64,000 nt of DNA, taken from positions 186,001-250,000 of the forward strand of contig NZ_VXLC01000016.1 of NCBI RefSeq assembly GCF_008704205.1, read 5' to 3'. Position numbers and translations under genes: made by a program. Of this stretch, positions 51,590 through 60,235 are shown piece after piece. This stretch comes from Nocardia colli. Its GTDB lineage: Bacteria; Actinomycetota; Actinomycetes; Mycobacteriales; Mycobacteriaceae. Numbering within the stretch: position 1 is the stretch's first letter; every line of letters begins with the position of its first letter. The notes under the pieces were generated by a model. The model did no database searches. It worked only from the letters and a program-made list of their open reading frames with translations, and had not been told where the DNA came from.

Positions 51590-54091
51590 GTGAAACGCGG
51601 GCAACTCCGGATCTACCTCGGTGCCGCGCCGGGTGTCGGCAAGACCTACGCCATGCTCGGCGAGGCCCACCGGCGGATCGAGCGCGGCCGTGACGTGGTG
51701 GCCGCGGTAGTCGAAACCCACGGGCGGGCCAAGACCGCCGCCCTGCTGGAGGGCATCGAGCGGATTCCACCGAAGCTGGTGGAGTACCGCGGCACCGAGC
51801 TGCCCGAGCTCGACGTCGAGGCGGTGTTGCGCCGGCATCCGACGGTGGCGCTGGTCGACGAGCTGGCACACACCAACGCGCCCGGCGGCAAGCACGAAAA
51901 GCGTTGGCAGGACGTCGAAGAACTCCTCGACGCGGGCATCGACGTGATCTCCACGGTGAACGTGCAGCACCTGGAAAGCCTCAACGATGTGGTCGAGCAG
52001 ATCACCGGCATCCAGCAGCGCGAGACCGTGCCGGACGCCATCGTGCGCGGCGCGGATCAGGTCGAGCTGGTCGATCTGACCCCGGAAGCGTTGCGGCGCA
52101 GGCTGTCCCACGGCAACGTGTACGCGGCGGACAAGGTGGACGCTGCGCTGCGCAACTACTTCCGTCCCGGAAACCTCACCGCACTAAGGGAATTGGCGCT
52201 GCTGTGGCTGGCCGATCAGGTCGACGCCGCGCTCTCGAAGTACCGGGCCGATCACAAGATCACCGATCTGTGGGAGGCCCGCGAGCGGGTCGTCGTCGCG
52301 GTGACCGGGGGACCGGAGTCGGAGACGGTGGTGCGCCGGGCCAGCCGCATCGCGAGCAAGGCCAGCGCCGAACTGGTCCTGGTGCACGTCGTGCGCGGCG
52401 ACGGGTTGGCCGGTGTGTCGACCGAACGGTTGAACCGATTGCGGGAACTGGCAGGCAGTTTGGACGCCTCGCTGCACACCATCACCGGCGACAACGTGCC
52501 GACCGCGCTGCTGGAATTCGCCCGCGAGGTGAACGCGACCCAGCTGGTGCTGGGCACGTCGCGCCGCTCGCGGTGGGCGCGGATGGTCGACGAGGGCATC
52601 GGCTCCACGGTGGTGCAGCAGTCGGGCAAGATCGACGTGCACATGGTCACGCACGAGGAAGCCCATCGTGGCCTGCGCAAGGGTTCGCTCATGCCGCGCC
52701 AGCCCATCCGGGCCTGGCTCGCGGCGGTGCTGGTGCCGTCGGCGGTGTGCGGGCTCGGCGTCGCGTTCCTGGACGGATACCTCCAGCTCGGCGGGCTCAG
52801 CGCGGTGTTCTTCATCGGCGTCGTCGCGGTCGCGTTGCTCGGCGGCATTGTCCCCGCGGCCTTTTCGGCGCTGCTGTCCGGGCTGCTGCTGAACTGGTTC
52901 TTCGCCGATCCGCGCTACAGCCTGACCATCGCCGAGCCGGACAGCTTCGTCACGGTGGTGGTGCTGCTGTTTGTCGCGGTCGCGGTGGCGGCGCTGGTCG
53001 ACGTGGCCGCGAAGCTGACCCGGCAGGCGCGCAAGGCCTCGCAGCAGGCCGAACTGCTGACCCTGTTCGCCGGTGCCGTGCTGCACGGCGCGGACCTGCC
53101 CAATCTGCTGGAACAGGTCCGGGAGACCTACGGCCTGCGCGCGGTCGGCATGCTGTGCGGCGAGCAGGTGGTCGCGGCGGTGGGCCAGAACCCGCCGGAG
53201 CGCGCCGCCGACGCCGAGACGGTGATCCAGGCCGGGGACGCGTCGAGCCTGTTGCTGCTGGCCGGGCGTCCGCTGGCCGCGGCCGACCGGCCGGTGCTCA
53301 ACGCGGTCGCCAACCAGGCGGCCGGGCTGGTCCGGCAATCCCGGCTCGCCGAGGAGGCCAGCGCCGCCGCCGCGCTGCTCGAGGCGGACCGGTTGCGCCG
53401 GGCGCTGCTGTCCGCGGTGAGCCACGACCTGCGCACCCCGCTGGCCGGGGCCAAGGCCGCGGTGTCCAGCCTGCGCAGCGACGACATCGAGTTCTCCGCC
53501 GAGGACACCACCGAATTGCTGGAGACCATCGAGGAATCGGTAGATCAGCTGACCGCGCTGGTCGGCAACCTGCTCGACTCGTCCCGGCTGGCCGTCGGCG
53601 TGGTGAAACCGCAGCTGCAACGGGTGTACATGGACGAGGTGGTGCACCGGGCGCTGGTCAGCGTCGGCATGGGCGCGCGCGGGTTGCGGCGCGCGGCGAT
53701 GGATCGGGTGAAGGTCGAGGTCGGTGACGTCTCCGTGCGCGCGGACGCCGGACTGCTGGAACGCGTCGTGGCCAACCTGATCGATAACGCACTCCGGCAC
53801 GCGACCCGTGACACGCCCGTTCGGGTCACCGCCGAACGCGAGAACGACCGCATCTCGATCGCGGTCGTCGACGTCGGTCCCGGCGTGCCGCCGGGCACCG
53901 AGGAACAACTCTTCGAGCCGTTCCAGCGGCTCGGCGATCGCGACAACACCACCGGGGTCGGGCTCGGCCTGTCCGTGGTGCGCGGTTTCGTCGAGGCGAT
54001 GGGTGGCACCGTGCACGCTGAACCGACACCTGGCGGAGGATTGACCATGATCGTGGACCTGCCTGCCGACGAAACGGAAGCGAGCAGCTGA
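51590..54091 (+). CDS. kdpD: osmosensitive K+ channel sensor histidine kinase KdpD
   Basis: 833 aa from GTG at 51590. The KdpD domain (about 1-210) has Walker A YLGAAPGVGKTYAMLGEAHRR and Walker B-like VALVDELAHTNAPG. A universal-stress-like domain (about 235-360) and four membrane helices (about 375-470) follow, then a GAF-like part. The kinase core has LLSAVSHDLRTPLAGAK (phospho-His near 617), NLIDNALRHATRD and GVGLGLSVVRGFVEAMGG. It senses K+ limitation and phosphorylates KdpE. Divergent from kdpFABC. Confidence 0.97.
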   Translation: MKRGQLRIYLGAAPGVGKTYAMLGEAHRRIERGRDVVAAVVETHGRAKTAALLEGIERIPPKLVEYRGTELPELDVEAVLRRHPTVALVDELAHTNAPGGKHEKRWQDVEELLDAGIDVISTVNVQHLESLNDVVEQITGIQQRETVPDAIVRGADQVELVDLTPEALRRRLSHGNVYAADKVDAALRNYFRPGNLTALRELALLWLADQVDAALSKYRADHKITDLWEARERVVVAVTGGPESETVVRRASRIASKASAELVLVHVVRGDGLAGVSTERLNRLRELAGSLDASLHTITGDNVPTALLEFAREVNATQLVLGTSRRSRWARMVDEGIGSTVVQQSGKIDVHMVTHEEAHRGLRKGSLMPRQPIRAWLAAVLVPSAVCGLGVAFLDGYLQLGGLSAVFFIGVVAVALLGGIVPAAFSALLSGLLLNWFFADPRYSLTIAEPDSFVTVVVLLFVAVAVAALVDVAAKLTRQARKASQQAELLTLFAGAVLHGADLPNLLEQVRETYGLRAVGMLCGEQVVAAVGQNPPERAADAETVIQAGDASSLLLLAGRPLAAADRPVLNAVANQAAGLVRQSRLAEEASAAAALLEADRLRRALLSAVSHDLRTPLAGAKAAVSSLRSDDIEFSAEDTTELLETIEESVDQLTALVGNLLDSSRLAVGVVKPQLQRVYMDEVVHRALVSVGMGARGLRRAAMDRVKVEVGDVSVRADAGLLERVVANLIDNALRHATRDTPVRVTAERENDRISIAVVDVGPGVPPGTEEQLFEPFQRLGDRDNTTGVGLGLSVVRGFVEAMGGTVHAEPTPGGGLTMIVDLPADETEASS

Positions 54092-54147
54092 TGATGGACA
54101 CATCGACAGTGGGAGCACCGCAGCCCCGGACCACACAGGAAGCCGTG

Positions 54148-54855
54148 ATGACCGACAAGAAGCAGGATGCCCCGGCGATCAAGGTGCTGGTGGTCGACGA
54201 CGAACCGCAGATCGTGCGCGCGCTGCGGATCAATCTGTCGGTCCGCGGCTACGAGGTGATCACCGCGGGAACCGGCGGCGCCGCGCTGCGTGCGGCCGCC
54301 GACAAGCACCCCGACGTGGTCATCCTCGATCTCGGGCTGCCCGACATCGACGGCATCGAGGTGCTGGCCGGGCTGCGCGGCTGGACCTCGGCGCCGGTGA
54401 TCGTGCTCTCCGCGCGCACCGACTCCGCGGACAAGGTCGAGGCCCTCGACGCCGGCGCGGACGACTACGTCACCAAGCCGTTCGGCATGGACGAACTGCT
54501 GGCCCGGCTGCGCGCCGCGGTCCGGCGCGGCGCCGCCGACACCGACTCCTCCGACCCGGTGGTGGTGACCTCGTCGTTCACCGTCGACCTGGCCGCCAAG
54601 AAGGTGACCAAGAACGACGAGACGGTGCACCTCACGCCCACCGAGTGGGGCATGCTCGAGATGCTCGTGCGCAACAAGGGCAAGCTGGTCGGGCGCAAGG
54701 AACTGCTGCGCGAGGTGTGGGGACCGTCCTACGCGACCGAAACCCATTACCTGCGCGTCTATCTGGCCCAGCTGCGGCGCAAACTCGAGGACGATCCGTC
54801 ACACCCCAAGCACCTGCTGACCGAGGCGGGGATGGGCTACCGGTTCCAGGAGTGA
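54148..54855 (+). CDS. kdpE: response regulator KdpE
   Basis: 235 aa from ATG at 54148 (AGGAAG upstream). An earlier in-frame ATG at 54091 overlaps the kdpD stop and would add 19 residues not seen in KdpE. The receiver has VLVVDDEPQIVRALRINLSVRGY and VVILDLGLPDIDG (phospho-Asp), then KPFGMDELLARLRAAVRR. The DNA-binding domain has HLTPTEWGMLEMLVRNKGKLVGRKELL and ETHYLRVYLAQLRRKLEDDPSHPKHLLTEAGMGYRF, nearly identical to known KdpE. Confidence 0.96.
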   Translation: MTDKKQDAPAIKVLVVDDEPQIVRALRINLSVRGYEVITAGTGGAALRAAADKHPDVVILDLGLPDIDGIEVLAGLRGWTSAPVIVLSARTDSADKVEALDAGADDYVTKPFGMDELLARLRAAVRRGAADTDSSDPVVVTSSFTVDLAAKKVTKNDETVHLTPTEWGMLEMLVRNKGKLVGRKELLREVWGPSYATETHYLRVYLAQLRRKLEDDPSHPKHLLTEAGMGYRFQE

Positions 54856-54951
54856 GTGGCCGTGATCGCCCCGCCCGCCGGAATGCCCGACCGCCCGCGC
54901 CGTGTTGGCAGGCGTGAGCGGACTTCCGACGAGAAATGGCAGGATCGACCC

Positions 54952-55398
54952 ATGGCTGAACAGACACCCGCGACCGCGGCATCACAACCGACCGAACTCT
55001 GGGTCGAGCGCACCGGGACGCGGGCGTACACCGGTCGCAGCTCGCGCGGCGCCGAAGTCTTGATCGCGTCGCAGGGCGTGCCGGGCGCTTTCACCCCCGG
55101 CGAGTTACTGAAGATCGCGCTGGCCGGTTGCTCCGGATTGAGCGCCGACTTCTCCATCGCACGCAAGCTCGGCGACTCCTTCGACGCGACCATTCGGGTG
55201 GCCGGCGACGCGGACCGGGAGAACGAGCTGTACCCGCAGCTGGACGAGACGTTCCAGCTCGATCTCAGCGAACTGGACCAGGAGGCACGGGAGCGTTTGC
55301 TGGTTACCGTGCAGCGCGCCATCGACAAGGCGTGCACGGTCGGCCGGACGCTGGAGGCGGGGACGAAGGTGACTTTGTCCTTCGATATCGAGGCCTGA
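54952..55398 (+). CDS. OsmC-family peroxiredoxin-like protein
   Basis: 148 aa from ATG at 54952. OsmC marks are GEVL-like AEVLIASQGVPGAFTPGELLKIALAGCSGLSADFS (first Cys) and AIDKACTVGRTLEAGTKV (second Cys). The two Cys reduce organic hydroperoxides using a dithiol. The stop overlaps the acylphosphatase start (TGATG). Confidence 0.93.
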   Translation: MAEQTPATAASQPTELWVERTGTRAYTGRSSRGAEVLIASQGVPGAFTPGELLKIALAGCSGLSADFSIARKLGDSFDATIRVAGDADRENELYPQLDETFQLDLSELDQEARERLLVTVQRAIDKACTVGRTLEAGTKVTLSFDIEA

Positions 55399-55685
55399 TG
55401 GGCCAGGACGCTGAGCTATCCCGGCTGAGCGCATGGGTGCACGGCCGCGTCCAGGGCGTGGGATTCCGCTGGTGGACGCGGTCGCGCGCCTTGGAACTCG
55501 GGTTGAGCGGGCATGCCACGAACGCGCGCGACGGGCGGGTGCACGTCGTCGCGGAGGGGCCGCGAGACGACTGCGCGCGGTTGCTGGAACTGCTACGTTC
55601 CGGAGATACACCTGGTCGGGTGACCTTGGTTGTGGAAAGCTGGGAGCCCGCGCGGGGTGATATGACCGGATTCGAGGAGCGGTAG
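55398..55685 (+). CDS. acyP: acylphosphatase
   Basis: 95 aa from ATG at 55398. The family motif is VHGRVQGVGFRWWTRSRALELGLSGHATNARDGRVHVVAEG, where the GRVQGVGFR Arg binds phosphate and the Asn in ATNARDG activates water. The protein hydrolyses acyl phosphates. It overlaps osmC. In mycobacteria acyP follows mutM; here it has moved to the osmC locus. Confidence 0.95.
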   Translation: MGQDAELSRLSAWVHGRVQGVGFRWWTRSRALELGLSGHATNARDGRVHVVAEGPRDDCARLLELLRSGDTPGRVTLVVESWEPARGDMTGFEER

Positions 55686-55716
55686 CGGTGGGCCGGGATA
55701 GGACGAGGACTCGACT

Positions 55717-56424
55717 GTGAGCACGAACGATCCCGGTGACGAGCGTCCGGGGAACGGAACCGGCGGCGCGGCGGAGCAACCGTCCGGTGCGCCCGCCCCG
55801 CAGGCCGGTGGTCCGGCCGAGTCCGCCGCCGACCATCCGGCCGCGCCGGCTGTCTCTCCGGAAGCACCCCGAGCAGATCCGCCGCGGCGCGGCAGCGTGC
55901 AGCGGCAGGAACCCGGCATCACCCAGCCGCGCCCCCCGACCGTGGCCGAGGCGCGGGCCAGGGACAAGGCGCGCAAGCGGGCCGAGGAAGCGCAGCAGGC
56001 GGCGGCCGCGGCCGACGTGGCGAAGAAGCGCACGCGCAAGCGGGTGATGATCGGCGGGGTCGCGATCGTCGGCGTCGCGGCGCTGGTCGGCGGCGGCTAT
56101 CTCGCCTATCGGGCGATCAGCGCGCCGGACAAGGTCACCGCGTCGTGTGTGAAGACCGAGAACGGTCAGGACATCGTCGTCGACGACAGCTATTGCGGCG
56201 ACGGGCGGCGGGGCTTCGTCAGCGACGGCGGCATCAACCCCGGCCTGATCATCCTCGGCGGCGGCCCGCAGTACCGCTACTACTACGGCGGCACCCCCAC
56301 CATCGGCAAGCCGCCGACCGGCGGCACCACGGTGAAACCCAAGAGCGCGGAGATAAAGACGAAGAGCGGCACCACGATTCAGCGTGGCGGGCTCGGCAGC
56401 AAGAGCACCGGCGGAGGGTCCTAG
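55717..56424 (+). CDS. membrane protein, YgiB/DUF1190-like position
   Basis: 235 aa from GTG at 55717. A Pro/Ala-rich N terminus and an Ala/Lys-rich coiled region (about 75-110) precede one membrane helix (about 113-132, MIGGVAIVGVAALVGGGYLAY). Outside are SCVKTENGQDIVVDDSYCGDGRRG, with two Cys, and a Gly/Tyr tail (GGGPQYRYYYGGTPTIG). The paired-Cys, Tyr-Gly-rich outer part resembles YgiB (DUF1190). Its stop overlaps the YgiC-like start, matching ygiB-ygiC order in E. coli. Confidence 0.75.
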   Translation: MSTNDPGDERPGNGTGGAAEQPSGAPAPQAGGPAESAADHPAAPAVSPEAPRADPPRRGSVQRQEPGITQPRPPTVAEARARDKARKRAEEAQQAAAAADVAKKRTRKRVMIGGVAIVGVAALVGGGYLAYRAISAPDKVTASCVKTENGQDIVVDDSYCGDGRRGFVSDGGINPGLIILGGGPQYRYYYGGTPTIGKPPTGGTTVKPKSAEIKTKSGTTIQRGGLGSKSTGGGS

Positions 56425-57605
56425 TGCGGCGAGTGCGCAGTACGCCCCGGCCGGATTGGCAGCAGATCACCGAGAGTCAGGGCCTGGTCTACGGTGTGCC
56501 CGGCCGCGACGCCGGCGGTCAGCCGCGTCCGTACTGGGACGAGTCGGTGTACTACGAGTTCGAGATGGACGAAATCCTCGCGCTCGAAGCCGATGTCGAG
56601 CTGTTGCATTCGATGTGCCTCAACGCCGTCGAACATGTCGTGCTCACCGGGCGGTTCAAGGATTTCGGTCTGCCCGAATGGAGTTGGGGCCCGATCGCCG
56701 AATCCTGGCGGCGCAGTGACCCTTACGTCTACGGGCGGTTCGACCTGCGCTACGACGCGCGTCGACCGGCGAAACTGCTGGAGTACAACGCGGATACGCC
56801 GACCTCACTGCTGGAGGCGGCAATTGTGCAGTGGCACTGGCTGACCGCGCTCTACCCCGGCGGCGATCAGTGGAATTCGTTGCACGAGAAGCTGGTCGAG
56901 CGCTGGACCGAGCTGCGCGACATCCTGCCGACCGCGCAGCTGCACTTCAGCTGGTCCGGCGCGGACGCGACCGGTGAGGACAACGTCACCACCGCGTACA
57001 TGCAGGAGACCGCGGCCGAGGCCGGGTTCGACACCATCGCGTTGCCGATCGAAGAGGTCGGATTCGATACGGAGCTGGAACGTTTCGTCGATCTGGCCGA
57101 GGCGCCGATCGAGGCCATCTTCAAGCTCTACCCGTGGGAGTGGGCGCTCGACGACGACTTCGGCAAGCGGGTCGTCGGCAGCCTGCCGCAGACCATGTGG
57201 ATCGAACCGCTGTGGAAGACGTTGCTCAGCAACAAGGCGATCCTCGCGGTGCTGTGGGAGATGTACCCGGGACATCCGAATCTGTTGCCCGCGTACCTGG
57301 ATCAGCCCAACGAGCTCACCGAATACATTCGCAAGCCGAAGCTCGGCCGCGAGGGCGCCAACATGACCATCGTCGGCGCCGGCCTGGAAACCGCCACCGG
57401 AGGCATCTACGGCGAAGAGGGCTACGTCTACCAATTGCTGGATCCACTACCGGAATTCGACGACATGCGCCCCGTGCTCGGCGCCTGGATCGTCGGCGAC
57501 ACCGCCGCCGGACTCGGCATCCGGGAGACCGCCGGACTGATCACCGACGACGGCTCCGCCTTCGTCCCGCACCGCATCGCCCAAAACACCCCGGAAGGAC
57601 CATGA
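56424..57605 (+). CDS. glutathionylspermidine synthase-like ATP-grasp protein (YgiC type)
   Basis: 393 aa from GTG at 56424, overlapping the previous stop. It follows the YgiC pattern: RPYWDESVYYEFEMDEILALEADVELLHSMC, GRFDLRYDARRPAKLLEYNADTPTSLLEAAIVQWHWL, then IFKLYPWEWALDDDFGK, EPLWKTLLSNKAILAVLWEMYPGHPNLLPA and KPKLGREGANM (ATP-binding). YgiC ligates an amine or amino acid to a carboxylate. The organism uses mycothiol, so glutathione is unlikely to be the substrate. Confidence 0.88.
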   Translation: MRRVRSTPRPDWQQITESQGLVYGVPGRDAGGQPRPYWDESVYYEFEMDEILALEADVELLHSMCLNAVEHVVLTGRFKDFGLPEWSWGPIAESWRRSDPYVYGRFDLRYDARRPAKLLEYNADTPTSLLEAAIVQWHWLTALYPGGDQWNSLHEKLVERWTELRDILPTAQLHFSWSGADATGEDNVTTAYMQETAAEAGFDTIALPIEEVGFDTELERFVDLAEAPIEAIFKLYPWEWALDDDFGKRVVGSLPQTMWIEPLWKTLLSNKAILAVLWEMYPGHPNLLPAYLDQPNELTEYIRKPKLGREGANMTIVGAGLETATGGIYGEEGYVYQLLDPLPEFDDMRPVLGAWIVGDTAAGLGIRETAGLITDDGSAFVPHRIAQNTPEGP

Positions 57606-58060
57606 TGACCACCGTCGCCCTCGAATCGGGGTACTGGAGCTCGCTCGGCGAGGGCGTGGGAGCGATCATCCTCTACGCCCTCATCGGTCTGGTGCTCATG
57701 CTCGTCGGGTTCTACGCCATCGACCTGACCACGCCGGGCAAGCTGCGCGCGCTGGTCGTCGCGGGCAAGCCCAACGCGATCATCGTCACCGCCGCGGGCA
57801 TGATCAGCATGGCCTTCATCGTCGTCCTCGCCATCCTCGCGGTCGGCACCGGCGGCAAGCTCTCCGAAGGCCTCATCGCCGCCCTCGTCTTCGGCCTCGT
57901 AGGCATCATTGCCCAGGTCGTCTCGGTCCGCGTCATCGAAAAAGCCCTCGGCATCGACATCGGCGCCGCCCTGCACGCCGACACCTACACCACCGAAGTC
58001 CTGGTAGTAGCCGCCGCCCACTTCGCCCTCGGCCTCGTAGTAGCCTTCGCGATCCTGTAG
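57602..58060 (+). CDS. DUF350 membrane protein (YjfL type)
   Basis: 152 aa from ATG at 57602 (another ATG follows at once). Four helices are clear: GVGAIILYALIGLVLMLVGFY, NAIIVTAAGMISMAFIVVLAIL, LSEGLIAALVFGLVGIIAQVVSV and TTEVLVVAAAHFALGLVVAFAI. DUF350 is often coupled to YgiC-like ligases. Overlap with the gene before (ATGA) completes a YgiB-YgiC-DUF350 cassette. The function of the set is unknown; envelope stress is a guess. Confidence 0.88.
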   Translation: MMTTVALESGYWSSLGEGVGAIILYALIGLVLMLVGFYAIDLTTPGKLRALVVAGKPNAIIVTAAGMISMAFIVVLAILAVGTGGKLSEGLIAALVFGLVGIIAQVVSVRVIEKALGIDIGAALHADTYTTEVLVVAAAHFALGLVVAFAIL

Positions 58061-58083
58061 GCGTCTCGTCGATCAACCGGCGG

Positions 58084-58356
58084 TCATGGCTGGTCGCCGA
58101 GGGTGCCGAACCACTGCACCATGAGCAGGTGTACCTCTCGTGCGCGGTCGTCGATGAGATAGACCAGCTGTCCGGCGTGGGCAGGCCCAAATGTCCAGCG
58201 CCGGACCGCCCCATCGGGGTTGTCGGCGTTTTGCGGTTGGCCTGCCCACGGCGTCAGCTCGAGGACGCTGAGGATCTCGGCGAATTCGCGTAGCACCTCG
58301 GTGGGAAGTGCGGCGATCTGTTCGGTTGTGTCGGTGTCGGGGACGATGAGGTACAC
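58084..58356 (-). CDS. RelE/ParE-like toxin candidate
   Basis: 90 aa if started at GTG 58356. The small alpha/beta layout fits the RelE superfamily: EVLREFAEILSVLELTPWAGQPQ helix pair, then WTFGPAHAGQLVYLIDDRAREVHLLMVQWFG, ending in the typical VYLIDDxxREVHLLxVxW strands. It follows the small protein at 58370 after 13 bases, as toxins follow antitoxins. It converges on the DUF350 gene. Confidence 0.65.
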   Translation of the reverse strand: MYLIVPDTDTTEQIAALPTEVLREFAEILSVLELTPWAGQPQNADNPDGAVRRWTFGPAHAGQLVYLIDDRAREVHLLMVQWFGTLGDQP

Positions 58357-58369
58357 GTGGCGTGGTACC

Positions 58370-58702
58370 TCAACCTGCCTGCAACCGGTGCGCCAGCAGC
58401 ACGCGGACGTCGTCGATCGACACATCCGTCGTGCGGCCGCCGTCGGCTTGGATCCGCGCGGCTTTGTCGAGCATCCGTTGATAGGAGCCTGGCTCGCGGA
58501 GCTCCATGACGGCGGTGTGCTGCCATTTGTTGAGCAGCGCGTGGACGTCTTCGAGGGTGTGGGATTCCTTGGCCTGTTCGAGGACCAGATCCCATTCGCG
58601 GTCGAATTCGGCGCGTAGTGCGGGGGTGAGGGCCGCCCGCAGCGCTTTGGGTTCCGCGGCGGGCACGGGGGTGTTTGCCGGGTGGGAATGTGGGGCGGCC
58701 AT
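58370..58702 (-). CDS. antitoxin candidate (DUF6247-like)
   Basis: 110 aa from ATG at 58702 (an upstream ATG at 58732 would add 10). The core reads ALRAALTPALRAEFDREWDLVLEQAKESHTLEDVHALLNKWQHTAV, which resembles DUF6247 proteins that pair with RelE-like toxins in actinomycetes. The C terminus TTDVSIDDVRVLLAHRLQAG may be the toxin-binding part. A DNA-binding motif was not clear. Confidence 0.6.
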   Translation of the reverse strand: MAAPHSHPANTPVPAAEPKALRAALTPALRAEFDREWDLVLEQAKESHTLEDVHALLNKWQHTAVMELREPGSYQRMLDKAARIQADGGRTTDVSIDDVRVLLAHRLQAG

Positions 58703-58753
58703 GGTTTTCACGATAACCGGTGGGGGTGACAATGTCGCAGACCACAGCCCTGT

Positions 58754-59986
58754 TCATCGAACATCACCCCGCGTGCCACGCATCTCACCTGCCGTCGGCG
58801 ATCGAGTCGGAATGGGAATCGGGTTCCTGGTGGCGGGGGTCCAGTGGTGGCGGGTGAGGGTGGCGATTGTGAGGGCGGTTGCGGCTAGGGCTGTGCTGGT
58901 CCATGGGGCGGAGGTGGGGGTTTCGGTTGTGGTGATGGCTAGGGCGGCTAGGGCTGGGCCGGTGGCGGCGCCGATGTTCAGTGCGGTGGTGGCGAAGGCG
59001 CCGCTCAGGTGCGGGGCGGTGGGGGTTGCGGCGGTGACTATCAGGCTGATCCAGGTGGAGCCGACGGCGAATGCGGTGGCGCCGGCGATGGTGGTCATGA
59101 TCAGGATGCCGGGTAGGGAGTGGGCGATCAGTGCTGTGATGGTCCAAATGAGTGGTAGCGCAATGGATCCGGCGGTGACGATGATGTGTGCGTGGCGGTC
59201 GGTGTAGCGGCCGCCGAGGGTGACGCCGAGGAATGATCCGATTCCGAACAGGGCCAGCACTATTGGGGTCCAAGCCGGTGCGGCTCCGCCGATGTCGGTG
59301 GTGATGACGGCCAGGTAGGTGAAGGTGGCGAAGGTTGCCGCGTTCACGAAACCGCCGAGGATCAGCGCGACCCGGACCCGCGGCAGGCCTAGCGCCCGCC
59401 ATTCGGCCCAGAGGGAGCCGCCGGCTGATCGCTGCGTCCGTGGCATCGGTCGGACCAGAAGCCAAGTACCCACCAGCGCAGGGACACTCACCACGACGAC
59501 CGCCCAGAATGCCGAGCGCCAGCCGAGGGTTTGGCCGAGGAAGGCTCCGGCGGGGACGCCGGCGATGCAGGCCAGGGTCACGCCGGACAGGATGATCGAG
59601 GTGGCGCGGCCGACGCGGTGCGGGCCGGCGAGGGTGGGCAGGGCGGCGAGGGCGACCGCGAGGAACCCGGCGTTGGCCACCGCGGCGACCACCCGGGTGG
59701 CGAGGAGGACCGCGAATGTCGTGGTGAGCGCGCCGACGACGTGGGCGGCGATGAACAACGACAGGCATCCGGTCAAGGCGTGCCGGGCGGGCCAGCGACC
59801 GGCGGTCATCGCCATCAGCGGCGCGCCGATGATCATTCCGACGGCGAACAGCGAGGTCAGTAACCCGGCCGAACCGAGGGACACCCCGATGTCGGCGGCG
59901 ATGGGCTCGATGAGCCCGGACAGCATGAATTCCGAGGTGCCCTGGGCGAATACGGCGAGACCCAAGACGAAAATGACAACAGGCAT
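58754..59986 (-). CDS. MFS efflux transporter, Cmx/CmrA chloramphenicol-exporter type
   Basis: 410 aa from ATG at 59986; GGAG is 7 bases upstream. The start MPVVIFVLGLAVFAQGTSEFMLSGLIEPIAADIGVS is close to Cmx/CmrA exporters. About 12 helices are present, with GMIIGAPLMAMTAGRWPARHAL in loop 2-3 and LSGVTLACIAGVPAGAFLGQTLGWRSAFW in helix 5 (the antiporter motif G-x8-G-x3-G-P-x2-G-G analogue). A leader peptide and competing hairpins lie upstream, so induction by ribosome-targeting drugs is plausible. Confidence 0.88.
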   Translation of the reverse strand: MPVVIFVLGLAVFAQGTSEFMLSGLIEPIAADIGVSLGSAGLLTSLFAVGMIIGAPLMAMTAGRWPARHALTGCLSLFIAAHVVGALTTTFAVLLATRVVAAVANAGFLAVALAALPTLAGPHRVGRATSIILSGVTLACIAGVPAGAFLGQTLGWRSAFWAVVVVSVPALVGTWLLVRPMPRTQRSAGGSLWAEWRALGLPRVRVALILGGFVNAATFATFTYLAVITTDIGGAAPAWTPIVLALFGIGSFLGVTLGGRYTDRHAHIIVTAGSIALPLIWTITALIAHSLPGILIMTTIAGATAFAVGSTWISLIVTAATPTAPHLSGAFATTALNIGAATGPALAALAITTTETPTSAPWTSTALAATALTIATLTRHHWTPATRNPIPIPTRSPTAGEMRGTRGDVR

Positions 59987-60162
59987 ACAAAGACTCCAGA
60001 CTCTGTTCGACACCGAGCCACCCCTCCGGCGCAGCACGCGACAGCGGAGAGGAGGCGGAGCTGATATCGCCCGCAACGGGGCGACGCGCAGAGTCGAACG
60101 ACCTGGCGGGCAGGTCGTTTCGCGAATGGCGAGGGGACGCCACCTGGTCGTTCGACAGGTGG
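59987..60162 (-). promoter_or_regulatory. candidate translation/transcription attenuator of the exporter
   Basis: On the minus strand: arm A GTCGAACGACC (60156-60146); arm B AACGACCTG (60119-60111); arm C GCCAGGTCGTTCGAC (60107-60093). A pairs with C (11 bp) and B pairs with C (9 bp, 5-base loop), so the two folds exclude each other. Also CCAGACTCT inside the leader ORF end (60173-60165) is complementary to AGAGTCTGG (60004-59996), which covers the start of the exporter ribosome site. Confidence 0.65.
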
Positions 60163-60204
60163 CTAGAGTCTGGACGCCTCTGGAGAAGTCACGCGCGACA
60201 CCAT
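60163..60204 (-). CDS. leader peptide candidate MVSRVTSPEASRL
   Basis: ATG at 60204, 13 codons, TAG at 60165-60163. It starts 31 bases beyond the stop of the hydrolase gene upstream. Its last codons contain the sequence complementary to the exporter ribosome site, so a ribosome paused here would free that site. No strong ribosome site precedes the ATG; leaderless translation from a nearby start point is possible. Confidence 0.5.
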   Translation of the reverse strand: MVSRVTSPEASRL

Positions 60205-60235
60205 AGCAACGGCACCGCGCGTGACCGCAAGGGAT

